DNA from: Myxococcales bacterium
GTDB lineage: Bacteria; Myxococcota_A; Polyangia; Haliangiales; Haliangiaceae
Assembly: GCA_016717005.1 (NCBI GenBank)
Contig: JADJUF010000001.1
Span: 496,001-560,000, forward strand
DNA: 64,000 nt
Direction of reading: 5' to 3'
A model generated the notes under the pieces. It worked only from the letters and a program-made list of their open reading frames with translations, ran no database searches and was not told the DNA's origin. The position numbers and the translations under genes were made by a program. Numbering within the stretch: the first letter of the stretch is position 1; each line of letters begins with the position of its first letter. Of this stretch, positions 1-11,368 are shown one piece after another.

Positions 1-346
1 GCAGGTCGCGGCCGCGATCCACCGCGACCACGCCCGCTTCCCGGCCGGCCTCCGCGCGACCTGGCGGGTCGGGGCCGACGACATCCCGACCACGCTCGAG
101 GATCTCTCGGCCGGCGGGGCGTTCCTGCGCTCGGACACGCCGCCGCTCCTGGGCGCCGAGATCGGCGTGACCATCCTGCCGCCCGCCGGCGAGCCGCTGG
201 CGCTCACCGGCCACGTCGCCTGGATCCGGCAGGGCACCAAGCCGGGCTTCGGGGTCGACTTCGTCCCGGCCCTCGGCGACACCGGCCGCCGGCTCCGGGG
301 CCTGCTGCGGCACGCCTCCGAGACCGCCTCGGTCGACCTCGAGTAG
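1..346 (+). CDS. PilZ domain protein, C-terminal part (cut by window edge)
   Basis: The reading frame enters the window open and stops at TAG 344-346, leaving 114 residues. It shows the two PilZ signatures that bind cyclic di-GMP: an RxxxR motif (RDHAR near the visible start) and a D-x-S-x-x-G motif (DLSAGG about 25 residues later). The usual closing strands follow (GHVAWIRQG and GFGVDF). PilZ domains act as c-di-GMP receptors that switch motility, exopolysaccharide or gene expression outputs. The N-terminus is missing, so a fusion to another output domain cannot be excluded. The domain call is firm; the biological role is not known. Confidence 0.85.
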   Translation, partial: QVAAAIHRDHARFPAGLRATWRVGADDIPTTLEDLSAGGAFLRSDTPPLLGAEIGVTILPPAGEPLALTGHVAWIRQGTKPGFGVDFVPALGDTGRRLRGLLRHASETASVDLE

Positions 347-373
347 CCTGGGCCAGCTTGGGTTCGTCTCGGA

Positions 374-402
374 TTGACACCCCGGGCTGAGCCGGCTAGA
401 AA
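374..402 (+). promoter_or_regulatory. Near-consensus sigma-70-type promoter
   Basis: TTGACA at 374-379 and TAGAAA at 397-402 are separated by exactly 17 bp. This stands out in such GC-rich DNA and points at the small gene starting at 431, giving a leader of roughly 20 nt. A TTG inside the -35 box opens a longer frame but is very unlikely to be the true start. Confidence 0.75.
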
Positions 403-430
403 CGCCCGCTCTCCCACAGGGACTACCGCC

Positions 431-589
431 ATGGCCTCGAACACCAAAGCCTCCGAGAACAAGCGCAAGCGCAACCACAAGAACATGGGCCGCAAGCGCA
501 AGAACAAGCTCGCGCGCCGCTCGACCGTGTCGGCGGCGGAGCTGTTCGCCGTCCTCGGCGAGCCCGGCAAGCCCGCGCCCAAGGCGTGA
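431..589 (+). CDS. Small lysine/arginine-rich protein (52 aa), function unknown
   Basis: ATG 431 is preceded by AGGGA at 418-422 with an 8-nt spacing, and by a strong promoter. The product is extremely basic in its first 30 residues (KRKRNHKNMGRKRKNK) and ends in a short neutral tail with a Pro-Lys-Ala finish. There is no signal peptide or membrane segment. The composition suggests nucleic-acid or ribosome binding, but no family was identified. The promoter and ribosome binding site imply high expression, which is unusual for an unannotated short protein. It stands alone, with PilZ upstream and converging genes downstream. Confidence 0.75.
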   Translation: MASNTKASENKRKRNHKNMGRKRKNKLARRSTVSAAELFAVLGEPGKPAPKA

Positions 590-628
590 GCCCCCGCGTC
601 CGGAGCGCCGCGCGCTCGTTCGGTCGAG

Positions 629-643
629 CCCGGGTCGCCCGGG
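629..643 (+). terminator. Possible weak terminator hairpin
   Basis: CCCGGG (629-634) and CCCGGG (638-643) can pair around a TCG loop about 40 nt after the small basic gene, followed by a T/C-rich stretch at 651-660. The stem is only 6 bp and there is no clean U-tract, so this is tentative. Confidence 0.3.
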
Positions 644-710
644 ACCGTCGGATCTTCTTCTCCTGACCGGCGCCCGCGCCAGCGCGGTGCCACCAGCGGC
701 CGATGGCTGG

Positions 711-1052
711 CTACGGGCGTGCGCGACAGCGCGGCGCCACCAGCGTCTCGACCACGCCGCGGCTGACGCCGCCGTGACCGAAGGCGATGACCGCGACCGA
801 GAGGCCCGCGGCGGCCGGTCTGACCAGGCAGACCGAGCCGTGCTGGCTCCGGGGCCGGCATGGCACCAGGTAGCCGCCGCTGGCGGCCGACCAGCGCCCG
901 GGCTCGCGCATCACCGCCGGCCCGCCGCGCGGCCGCTGGGTGAACCGGGCCTCAGCGGCGACCGAGTGCTTGCCCACCGGCGTCAGGGCCAAGGTGGCGC
1001 CGGCGCCCACGTCCCAGCAGCCCAGCACCGCCTGCTGGGTCGTGTGGACCAA
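711..1052 (-). CDS. Hypothetical protein downstream of rel
   Basis: An open frame of up to 113 residues lies just downstream of rel, ending at TAG 711-713. Codon use is strongly G/C at third positions, as in real genes of this window, and the protein composition (GRWSAASGG, CRPRSQHGS, GVVETLVAP) looks natural. The only start in frame after the rel stop is a weak TTG at 1052. Upstream of it the frame stays open right back to the rel TGA, so the true N-terminus may be missing or shifted. No domain or family was recognised. A secreted or lipoprotein identity is possible if a start has been lost. Confidence 0.42.
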   Translation of the reverse strand: MVHTTQQAVLGCWDVGAGATLALTPVGKHSVAAEARFTQRPRGGPAVMREPGRWSAASGGYLVPCRPRSQHGSVCLVRPAAAGLSVAVIAFGHGGVSRGVVETLVAPRCRARP

Positions 1053-1130
1053 GCGACGCTGGGCGGGGGGACCGGACGACGCCGCGGCAGCGGCGATCCC
1101 CTGGCAGCCGGCCGCCCCCGCGATCCGGCG

Positions 1131-3284
<2,154 letters not shown>

Positions 3285-3409
3285 ACGGCGGCGGACACCT
3301 CGAACTCGCGAGGATACCCGGGCCCGTAGGCCGCAGCCCGCCCCCGCGGCGGCGCCCGACGCCGCCGTACAACCCGCCCCGCGATCGGTCAGCCAGGCCG
3401 GGTCGCCGC

Positions 3410-3454
3410 CCGGTCCGTCAGCCGCCGGTCCGTCAGCCGCCGGTCAGTCAGCCG
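3410..3454. repeat. Three tandem 15-bp units
   Basis: The unit CCGGTCCGTCAGCCG occurs at 3410, 3425 and 3440, the last with one substitution. The stop codon of the neighbouring lipoprotein gene lies inside the third unit. Confidence 0.75.
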
Positions 3455-4107
3455 TGTAGCGGTCGGCGAAGTTCCAGGTGAACTCGAAGGCCTGGCCGCT
3501 GCGCCGGACCACGAGCGTCAGCTTGCGCATCTCGGGCGTGAACAGATCGCGCTGGTAGAAGACGAAGTCGGCGTTGCCCCGGAACACCGACAGCGAGCCC
3601 AGCGGCGTGCGCCGGCGCCAGCCGTCCTCGTTGATCGCGACGATGTCGCCGTAGTAGTTGCGCTGGGTCGCTGCGGATCTCGTAGTCCCACATGCTGACC
3701 ATGTGCTTGGTGTGGGCGTGCTCGATGCCCTCGGGCAGGTAGCGGTGGCCTTGATCGTCGACCAGGTACACCTCCCAGGTGCCGAGGTCGGCCCACTCGA
3801 TCCACTTGTGATCGACCTGCACGTGGAAGCGCAGGCGGTCGCGCGAGACCACCGTGAACGACGCCTCGTTGATCAGCGGGTAGCGCTTGTGGCGCAGCAC
3901 GCTGACGCGCTGCTCGGCCTCGCGCGGGAGGTTGAGCTCCATGTCGCCGGTGACGATCCGGACGATCTCCGAGTCGCGCAGCGTCTCGGTCGGCTTGACC
4001 AGCGGGTTGGGCTGCACGACCTGGGCGTGGAAGGTCCGGGTGCACGCGAGCGAGCCCAGCGCGAGCGCTGCGATCGCGACCAGCGAGAGGGTGCGACGGT
4101 TGCTCAT
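3444..4107 (-). CDS. Lipoprotein-like exported protein with an apparent frameshift
   Basis: ATG 4107 begins a signal sequence (SLVAIAALALG) followed by SLAC, a plausible though imperfect lipobox. The body reads well through DDQGHRYLPEG and MWDYEIRS. In this frame the sequence then degenerates. Removing one base from the GGG run at 3665-3667 restores a natural continuation (NYYGDIVAINEDGWRRR, then LTLVVRR and FEFTWNFADRYTAD) ending at TGA 3444-3446. I therefore treat 3444-4107 as one gene of about 220 residues with a one-base insertion, either a sequencing error or a recent mutation. The function is unknown. The start is supported by a leaderless-type promoter immediately upstream. Confidence 0.7.
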
Positions 4108-4113
4108 GTGACG

Positions 4114-4143
4114 ATCGTCGCGCTCGCCGCGCGCGCGAGTCAA
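4114..4143 (-). promoter_or_regulatory. Leaderless-type promoter of the lipoprotein gene
   Basis: On the minus strand TTGACT (4138-4143) and GACGAT (4114-4119) are 18 bp apart. The -10 box ends 6 nt before ATG 4107, so the transcript would start at or next to the start codon. Confidence 0.6.
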
Positions 4144-4230
4144 GACGAATCTTCCGTCGACGAATCGTGTCGCACGCGAGGCGCGCCGGCATCGCGCGCG
4201 ACGTCGCGGCCGTCGCGCCGAGGTCGCGCT

Positions 4231-4923
4231 TCAGGTCGACGGCCGCGCGCTGGCGATCAGGCGGCGCGCGTGGGCGGCGGGATCGGACGCGGTGTTGGTC
4301 GTGCGCACCGCCGCCAGCTCGGCCAGCGGCCAGGGCACGTCGGCCCGGTCGAGATCACCGTAGCGCCGGGTCAGGTACACGGCGACCAGGACGCGGTAGG
4401 CCGGCTCGAGCTCGGCGTTGACGATCAGCTCGTCGTACTCGTCGTAGTGGCCGAGCTCGTCGATGGCCTTGCGCAGGCGACGTTCGATCACGTCGGGCGC
4501 GTCGGTCGCGCGCGAGCGCAGCCGCGACGCCAGCGTCGCGAGGTCGGGCGGCAGGATGAACACCCGCAGCGAGTCGTGCGGCCACGCCGCCGCCAGCGCG
4601 TGCGCGCCCTGGAAGTCGACGTCGAAGATCATGTCGCGGCCGGCCGCGAGCGACGCCTCGATCGGCGCGCGCGCGGTGCCGTAGCGGTTGCCATGGACCA
4701 CGAACCACTCGGCGAACTCGCCGGCCCCGACCATGCGCTCGAACGTCGCCGCGTCGACGAAGTGGTAGTCGATGCCGTCGCGCTCGCCGGGCCGCTGCGG
4801 CCGGGTCGTGAACGACACCGAGAAGTCGAGCGTGTCGTACTCGCGCAGCAGGCGGCGCGTGAGCGTGGTCTTGCCCGCCCCGGAGGGCGACGACACGATC
4901 AGGAGGAAGCCACGGCGCGTCAC
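4231..4923 (-). CDS. gmk: Guanylate kinase
   Basis: The 230-residue protein phosphorylates GMP to GDP using ATP in the cytoplasm. It has the P-loop SSPSGAGKTT at residues 11-20, the GMP-binding region SFTTRPQRPGERDG, and the YHFV and FDVDFQGA segments typical of bacterial Gmk. The start is GTG at 4921-4923, which places the P-loop at the usual distance from the N-terminus. It lies 2 nt downstream of yicC on the same strand, a classic yicC-gmk pairing. The C-terminal 40 residues are less conserved but contain no obvious break. Confidence 0.95.
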   Translation of the reverse strand: MTRRGFLLIVSSPSGAGKTTLTRRLLREYDTLDFSVSFTTRPQRPGERDGIDYHFVDAATFERMVGAGEFAEWFVVHGNRYGTARAPIEASLAAGRDMIFDVDFQGAHALAAAWPHDSLRVFILPPDLATLASRLRSRATDAPDVIERRLRKAIDELGHYDEYDELIVNAELEPAYRVLVAVYLTRRYGDLDRADVPWPLAELAAVRTTNTASDPAAHARRLIASARPST

Positions 4924-4925
4924 GG

Positions 4926-5777
4926 CTACTCGAGGTTCTGCACCTGCTCGCGCATCTTCTCAAGCTCTGCCTTCGCTTGGACGACGCGGGCGGAGATCGC
5001 CGCGGTGGCGGATTTCGCGCCGGTGGTGTTGATCTCGCGACCGAGCTCTTGAATGAGGAAGTCGAGCCGGCGCCCGATCGGGCCCGACGCCGCCAGCGCC
5101 GCGGCCATGGCCTCGACGTGGGCGCGGGCCCGGACCAGCTCCTCGGTGACGTCGGCGCGCTCGACCAGGAGCGCGACCTCCTGGGCCAGGCGCTCGGGCG
5201 GGATCGCGCCCGGGGCCAGGGCCCGATCGAGCCGCTCGCGCAGGCGCGCCGCGATCGCCGGCGCGGCCGCGGTCGCGTCCTCGGCGAGGCCGGCCACGAG
5301 CGCCTGCACCAGGGCCAGGCGCGCGCCGAGATCCGCCGCCAGGGCCTGGCCCTCGCCATCGCGGTGCCGACACAGCTCGTCGAGGGCTGCGGTCAGGGCC
5401 GCCGCCAGCGGCGCCGCGAGCTCGGCCGCGGCGCCGTCGTCGGTCGTGACCACGCCCGGCACCCGGACCACGTCGGCCAGGGTCGGCGGCGCCACGCCGA
5501 GCTCGGTGGCCAGCGCGCTCAGCTCGACGAACACCCGCCGCGCCAGGGCTCGATCGAGGTGGGGGCCACCGCCGGCGCCGCCGCGCTCGACCGCGACCAC
5601 GACCGTCACCGCGCCGCGCTCGAGCCGCTCGCGCACCCGGGCCACGCATTGATCCTCGAGCGCCGGCGCCGGCGCGCCCCGGACCTTGACCTCGAGGAAG
5701 CGGTGGTTGACCGCGCGCAGCTCGACCGCCACCTGGCGATCGCCCGCCACGGCGACGCCGCGCCCGAACCCGGTCAT
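4926..5777 (-). CDS. yicC: YicC/YloC family protein, probable endoribonuclease
   Basis: The protein has 283 residues. It starts at ATG 5777 with MTGFGRG, the diagnostic N-terminus of YicC proteins, and continues with RAVNHRFLEVKVRG, also a family signature. The C-terminal block (GRRLDFLIQELGREINTTG) matches the conserved end domain. YicC family members are known as RNA-cleaving enzymes involved in small-RNA turnover; this follows from the family. A longer upstream frame exists but would add an unrelated arginine-rich extension, so ATG 5777 is preferred. It is co-transcribed with gmk, with a 2-nt gap between the genes. Confidence 0.92.
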   Translation of the reverse strand: MTGFGRGVAVAGDRQVAVELRAVNHRFLEVKVRGAPAPALEDQCVARVRERLERGAVTVVVAVERGGAGGGPHLDRALARRVFVELSALATELGVAPPTLADVVRVPGVVTTDDGAAAELAAPLAAALTAALDELCRHRDGEGQALAADLGARLALVQALVAGLAEDATAAAPAIAARLRERLDRALAPGAIPPERLAQEVALLVERADVTEELVRARAHVEAMAAALAASGPIGRRLDFLIQELGREINTTGAKSATAAISARVVQAKAELEKMREQVQNLE

Positions 5778-5834
5778 GCTGCGCACGCGCCCGGTGATAC
5801 CACGATGACCGCGCGCTCGCGGTAGGCTGGCGCC

Positions 5835-7008
5835 GTGCTCGCGCGCTCGTGGATCGCCCTGGTCGTCGTGTGCGCGGCGTGCGATCGCCCGACGCCGGCC
5901 GCGGCCCCGCCGGTGCGCTTCATGCACACCCTGGCGCCGCCCGAGGCGGCCGCGCTCGACGAGCTGGTCGCGACCCGGGCCGATCCCGTCGAGAGCACCC
6001 TCCTGCCCTTCTCCCCGGGCCGAGGCGGTGCTGGGCGCGACCTTGGCCTCGGCCGACGACTGCCCCGACCTCCTGCGGATCGACGCGACCTGGCTGCCGG
6101 CCCTGGCCGGCGCCGGTCGGCTGGCGCCGCCGCCGCCCGAGCTGATCGCCCGCGCCTGGCTGCCCGAGGCCCGGGCGCTGGCGACCTGGGACGGCGCGCT
6201 GGCGGCGGTGCCGATGTCCCTCGACGGGCTGGTGTTGATCCGGGCCGCGCGGGCGCCGGCGCCGACGCCGTGGCCGCCGGCCGATCTCGCCCAGCTCGAG
6301 GCCGCGGCCGTGACCCTGTCCGGGCCCGGGCGCCACGGCCTGGGCCTGCGCGTCGACGGCTACTGGCTGGTCCCGTTCCTGCGCGGCCACGGCGCCGACG
6401 TCGCCGACGGCGCCCACGGCACGCTCGGGATCGACGGCGACGGGGCGCTGGCGGCGCTGACCGAGCTGGCCGACCTGTTCGCGCGCGGGATCGCGGCGCC
6501 GCCGCCGGCCCCGGGCGCCGAGGCCGAGCGTGAGGCGACGCTGTTTCGCCGCGGCGCGATCGCGATCCTCGTCAGCGGGCCCTGGGCCTACCCGGCGCTG
6601 GCCACCGACGGGCCCGACGGGCTCGGCGGGCTGGCGATCGATCCGCTGCCGGGGGCGCCGCGCGGCGCGCAGCTGCTGGCGGTGCCGACCTGCGCCCGGG
6701 CGCCGGCCCGGGCCTGGGCGCTGGCGGCCGAGCTGACCGCGCCCGCGGTCCAGGCCGCGTGGTCGCGTCGCCTGGGCATGGTGCCGACGACGACCGCCGG
6801 GCTCGCCGGCGCCGGCGCGCTGGCCCGGGCCACCCACGCCGCGCTCGTCGACGCGCGCCCGCTGCCGCGCCATCGGCTGAGCGCGGCCCTGTTCGACGAC
6901 CTCACGCCGGCGATGGCGGCGGTGATCGCCGGCGACGCCACCGCGGTCGAGGCCCTGGCCGGGGTCCGCCGGGCCTGGGGCCGGGCGCTGGCGCAGGAGG
7001 CCCCGTGA
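5835..7008 (+). CDS. Extracellular solute-binding protein (ABC family 1-like), frameshifted
   Basis: GTG 5835 starts a lipoprotein signal sequence ending CAAC. The first frame runs into nonsense after LLPFSPGRG. Removing one C from the CCCC run at 6013-6016 joins it to the second frame (RAEAVLGATLASADDCPDLL), which continues to TGA 7006-7008. The restored protein of about 390 residues resembles periplasmic sugar-type binding proteins: it has FRRGAIAILVSGPWAYPAL, the typical xGxxAMxxxGPW segment, and a late VPT-containing hinge region. No permease genes are adjacent. Instead its stop overlaps the start of a sensor kinase by 4 nt, so it probably delivers a ligand signal rather than serving import. 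TAGGCT ending 6 nt before the GTG may be its -10 box. Confidence 0.78.
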
Positions 7009-8764
7009 GGCGCGGCTCGCTGGCGGTCCGCGTGATCGGCGTGCTGACGCTGGCCGCGTTGATCCCGACGCTGGCCATCGGCGCGCTGGCGTTCGCGCGC
7101 ACCCGCGCCGACCTCGAGCGCGAGGTCGTGCGCGGGCACCTGGCGCTGATCCGCGCGCTCGGCGCCGGGCTCGACGCGACGCTCCAGGACGCGCGCCGCA
7201 CCGTCGAGATCGCCGCCGCCACCTGGGCCGACGCCCGGACCCAGGCCGGCGCCACCGACGACGCCGATCGCCGGGCCACCGAGCGCCTGCTGGCCCGGCT
7301 CGACCGCGACGTGCCGGTGATCGCGGGCGTGGTGATCGCCCTGCCTGGCGGCGCGCCGGTCGCCGGCGGCGCGCTGCCGCCCGGGGTCGATCTCGGCGCC
7401 CGCAGCTTCGGCGGCTACGTCGGCGACGCCGCGTTCGGCCAGGCCGGCGCCCACGTGCCGCTGGTGGTGCAGGCGCGCAGCCGCACCGGCGAGCTGGTCG
7501 CGGTGTTCGTCGCCGAGATCGATCTGGCGTTCGTGGCCGACGCGCTGCGCGGCGCCCGGCTCGCCGCGGCGCCCACGTCACGGTGGTCGACGGCCGCGGC
7601 ACGACCGTGGCCAGCTCCGACGAGCGCGCGAAGGTCGGCGCGTCGCGGCGCGGCGACGTCGCGATCGATCGCGCGCTGGGCGCGGCCGCCGAGGGCCACC
7701 TGACCCGCGCCGGCGAGCTGGCGGTGTTCCGCAGCCTGTCGAGCTACCAGTCGCTGCGCGGCGTGCGCTGGGCGATCGTGCTGACCCAGCCGGAGCGCGA
7801 GGCCTACGCGGTCGCGGCGACGACCCGGCGGGTCACGCTCCTGGTCGCGGCGATCGCGCTGGCGCTCGCGCTCGCGGTCGGCGCGTTCCTGGCCGCGCGG
7901 CTGACCCGCCCGCTGACCGCGCTGGCGGCCCGCGCCGACGCGATCGCCCACGGCGACACCGCGCCCGCGCCGGCGATCCGCGGCCCCGGCGAGCTCGGCC
8001 ACCTGGCGGCGCGGGTCGAGGAGATGGCCGGGCGCATCGGCGAGCGCGCCGAGCTGCAGGCGGCGCTGGCCCGCGGCGATCGACTCGCGTCGGTCGGCGT
8101 CATGGCGGCCCAGGTCGCCCACGAGATCAACAACCCGCTGACCACCGTGCTCGGCTACGCGGCGCTGCTGGCCGAGGACAAGCCGGCCGACCACGCCGAC
8201 CGCCCCGGCCTCGAGCTGATCGCGGCCGAGTCGACGCGGATGAAGGCGATCGTCGCCGGGCTCCTGGGCTACGCCCGGGCCGAGTCGGCCCACGATCGCG
8301 CCGAGCCGACCGCGCCCGGGGCGATCGGCCGGCTGGTCGCGGCGCTCTTGGCGCCGGTGGTCCGCAAGGCCCGGGTCACGCTGACGGTCGCGCTCGACGA
8401 CGCACCGGCGATCGCGTTCGACGGCCACGCGCTGCAGCAGGTGCTGGTCAACCTGGTCACCAACGCGGTCCACGCCGCCCCCGACGGCGCCGTGGCCGTG
8501 ACCTGGAGCCCGATGCCGGGCCAGGCGGCGATCGCGATCGACGTGTGCGACGACGGCCCGGGCGTGCCCGCGGCCGAGCGCGGCCGGGTCTTCGATCCGT
8601 TCGTCACGACCAAGCCCGCCGACGCCGGCACCGGCCTGGGCCTGGCGGTGGTCCGCCACCTGGTGACCCGGGCCGGCGCGACCGTCGCCGTCGACGACGC
8701 CGCGGGCGGCGGCGCGCGCTTCCGGGTGATCGTCGCGACCGCGCCCGTGGTACCAACCGCCTGA
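7005..8764 (+). CDS. Membrane sensor histidine kinase, frameshifted
   Basis: GTG 7005 overlaps the upstream stop (GTGA). The protein has a first membrane helix (about residues 8-28), an extracellular Cache-like sensor region of about 230 residues, a second helix (VAAIALALALAVGAFLAA), HAMP, a HisKA dimerisation helix with MAAQVAHEINNPLT (phospho-His) and a HATPase domain (LVNLVTNAV, DDGPGVP, GTGLGLAV). The frame breaks inside the sensor domain. Adding one G in the GG run near 7568-7569 restores AAGAHVTVVDGRG and joins the two halves. Together with the binding protein before it and the regulator after it, this forms a three-gene signalling unit. As written, the gene would not make an intact kinase. 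Confidence 0.82.
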
Positions 8765-8783
8765 TCAACCGTCGGACCTCGCC

Positions 8784-10145
<1,362 letters not shown>

Positions 10146-10592
10146 GCCGCGGCGCTCGCCGCGGGTCACCCGCTGTCGACGCGGGCCAGGGTCAGCGCCG
10201 CGGGTCACGCGCCGTCGACGCGGGCCAGCGTCAGCGCCGCGGGTCACGCGTCTGCGCCGCGGATCACGCGCCGTCGCCGCGGGTCACGCGCCGTCGCCGC
10301 GGGCCAGCGTCAGCGCCCGGGTCCGCGCCGTCGACGGGGCAGCGCCTGCGACGCGGGCCACGCGCCTCGGGGCCCCCGGGGCCACGCCGCGGATCACGCG
10401 CCGTCGCCGCGGGTCACGCGCCGTCGCCGCGGGTCACGCGCCGTCGCCGCGGGCCAGCGTCAGCGCCGCGGATCACGCGCCAGCGCCGCGGATCACGCGT
10501 CAGCGCCGCGGATCACGCGTCAGCGCCGCGGATCACGCGTCAGCGCCGCGGATCACGCGCCGTCGCCGCGGGCCAACGTCAGCGCCGCGGGC
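10146..10592. repeat. 20-bp minisatellite between converging genes
   Basis: After the regulator stop the sequence is a run of degenerate 20-bp units of the type CAGCGCCGCGGATCACGCGT. Five successive near-identical units occupy 10461-10560 exactly in register, and more diverged copies extend on both sides. The stop codon of the minus-strand gene at 10553 lies inside the array. No open frame here looks like a natural protein, so I read it as non-coding. Confidence 0.85.
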
Positions 10593-11368
10593 GGGCCGCA
10601 CAGCGGGCAGTGGGCCGTGAACATGATCGGCGGCGCGGCCGCGTCGGGGAACCGGGTCGCGGCCATCACCGACGGCGGATCGAGGCCCTCGCCCAGGCCG
10701 CAGCGCGGGCACGGCGTGATCGTCCAGGCCGCCCGCTCGGCCAGGTAGGCCTCGGTCACCGCCAGCGGATGGCGCCCGCCCGGATCGGGCACGACGTGGA
10801 TCCGCGCGCCCTGGGCCACGCTGGTCAGCGCGCGCGGCTCGCTGAGCAGCGCGCCGACGTAGATCGCCGCGCCGCGGGCGATCGGCGCGCCGTCGGCGCT
10901 CGCGCTCGGCCGCGCTGGCGCCGGCACGACCGCGTCGACGCGGACCCAGCAGCCCTCGGGCGGGCGCTGGGTCCGGCGCGGCTCGCCGTCGTGGACCAGC
11001 ACCTGGAGGTCGTCGGGGAACTGCTTGTGCCAGCGCCCGGCCAGCGCCGGATCGCGGCGCCAGGGCGCGTCGGTCGGCGGCTGTGGCCCGAAGTGCTCGA
11101 CCCACGGCGGCGCGGTCGGGCGCCCGCTCGCGGCCACCTCGTCGGCGGTCAGGATCCGGCTCGGCGCGCCGATCGGCAGGCGCACCGTGAGGCTGGGGGG
11201 ATCGTCGGGGCGATCGGCCGGGCCGCCCTTGGCCGACATGCCGGCCTCCCAGTCCATGTAGACGAAGCCGACGAACGGCACGGCGCGCTTCCACGGCGGC
11301 TCGGGCAGCACCAGCTCGACCCAGTGCCCGAGGGCGGCGCCGTCGAGCACGTCGGGGCGCGCGGTCAC
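10553..11368 (-). CDS. Hypothetical protein with C-terminal zinc ribbon
   Basis: A 271-residue soluble protein with no signal peptide. The most informative part is near the C-terminus, where CPRCG and CPLCG pairs lie about 35 residues apart and could hold a zinc ion. The N-terminal half contains short conserved-looking patches (PFVGFVYMDWEAG, GPQPPTDAPW) but no family was recognised. Its GTG start overlaps the stop of the phosphohexomutase gene by 4 nt, so the two are probably co-translated. The last few codons run into the 20-bp minisatellite, so the C-terminal LARGDGA may be repeat-derived. Confidence 0.75.
   Translation of the reverse strand: MTARPDVLDGAALGHWVELVLPEPPWKRAVPFVGFVYMDWEAGMSAKGGPADRPDDPPSLTVRLPIGAPSRILTADEVAASGRPTAPPWVEHFGPQPPTDAPWRRDPALAGRWHKQFPDDLQVLVHDGEPRRTQRPPEGCWVRVDAVVPAPARPSASADGAPIARGAAIYVGALLSEPRALTSVAQGARIHVVPDPGGRHPLAVTEAYLAERAAWTITPCPRCGLGEGLDPPSVMAATRFPDAAAPPIMFTAHCPLCGPPAALTLARGDGA

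Noticed and set aside
374..430. TTG 374 as the start of the small basic protein
   Set aside because: The TTG is part of the -35 box; ATG 431 has a good ribosome binding site and gives the compact basic product.
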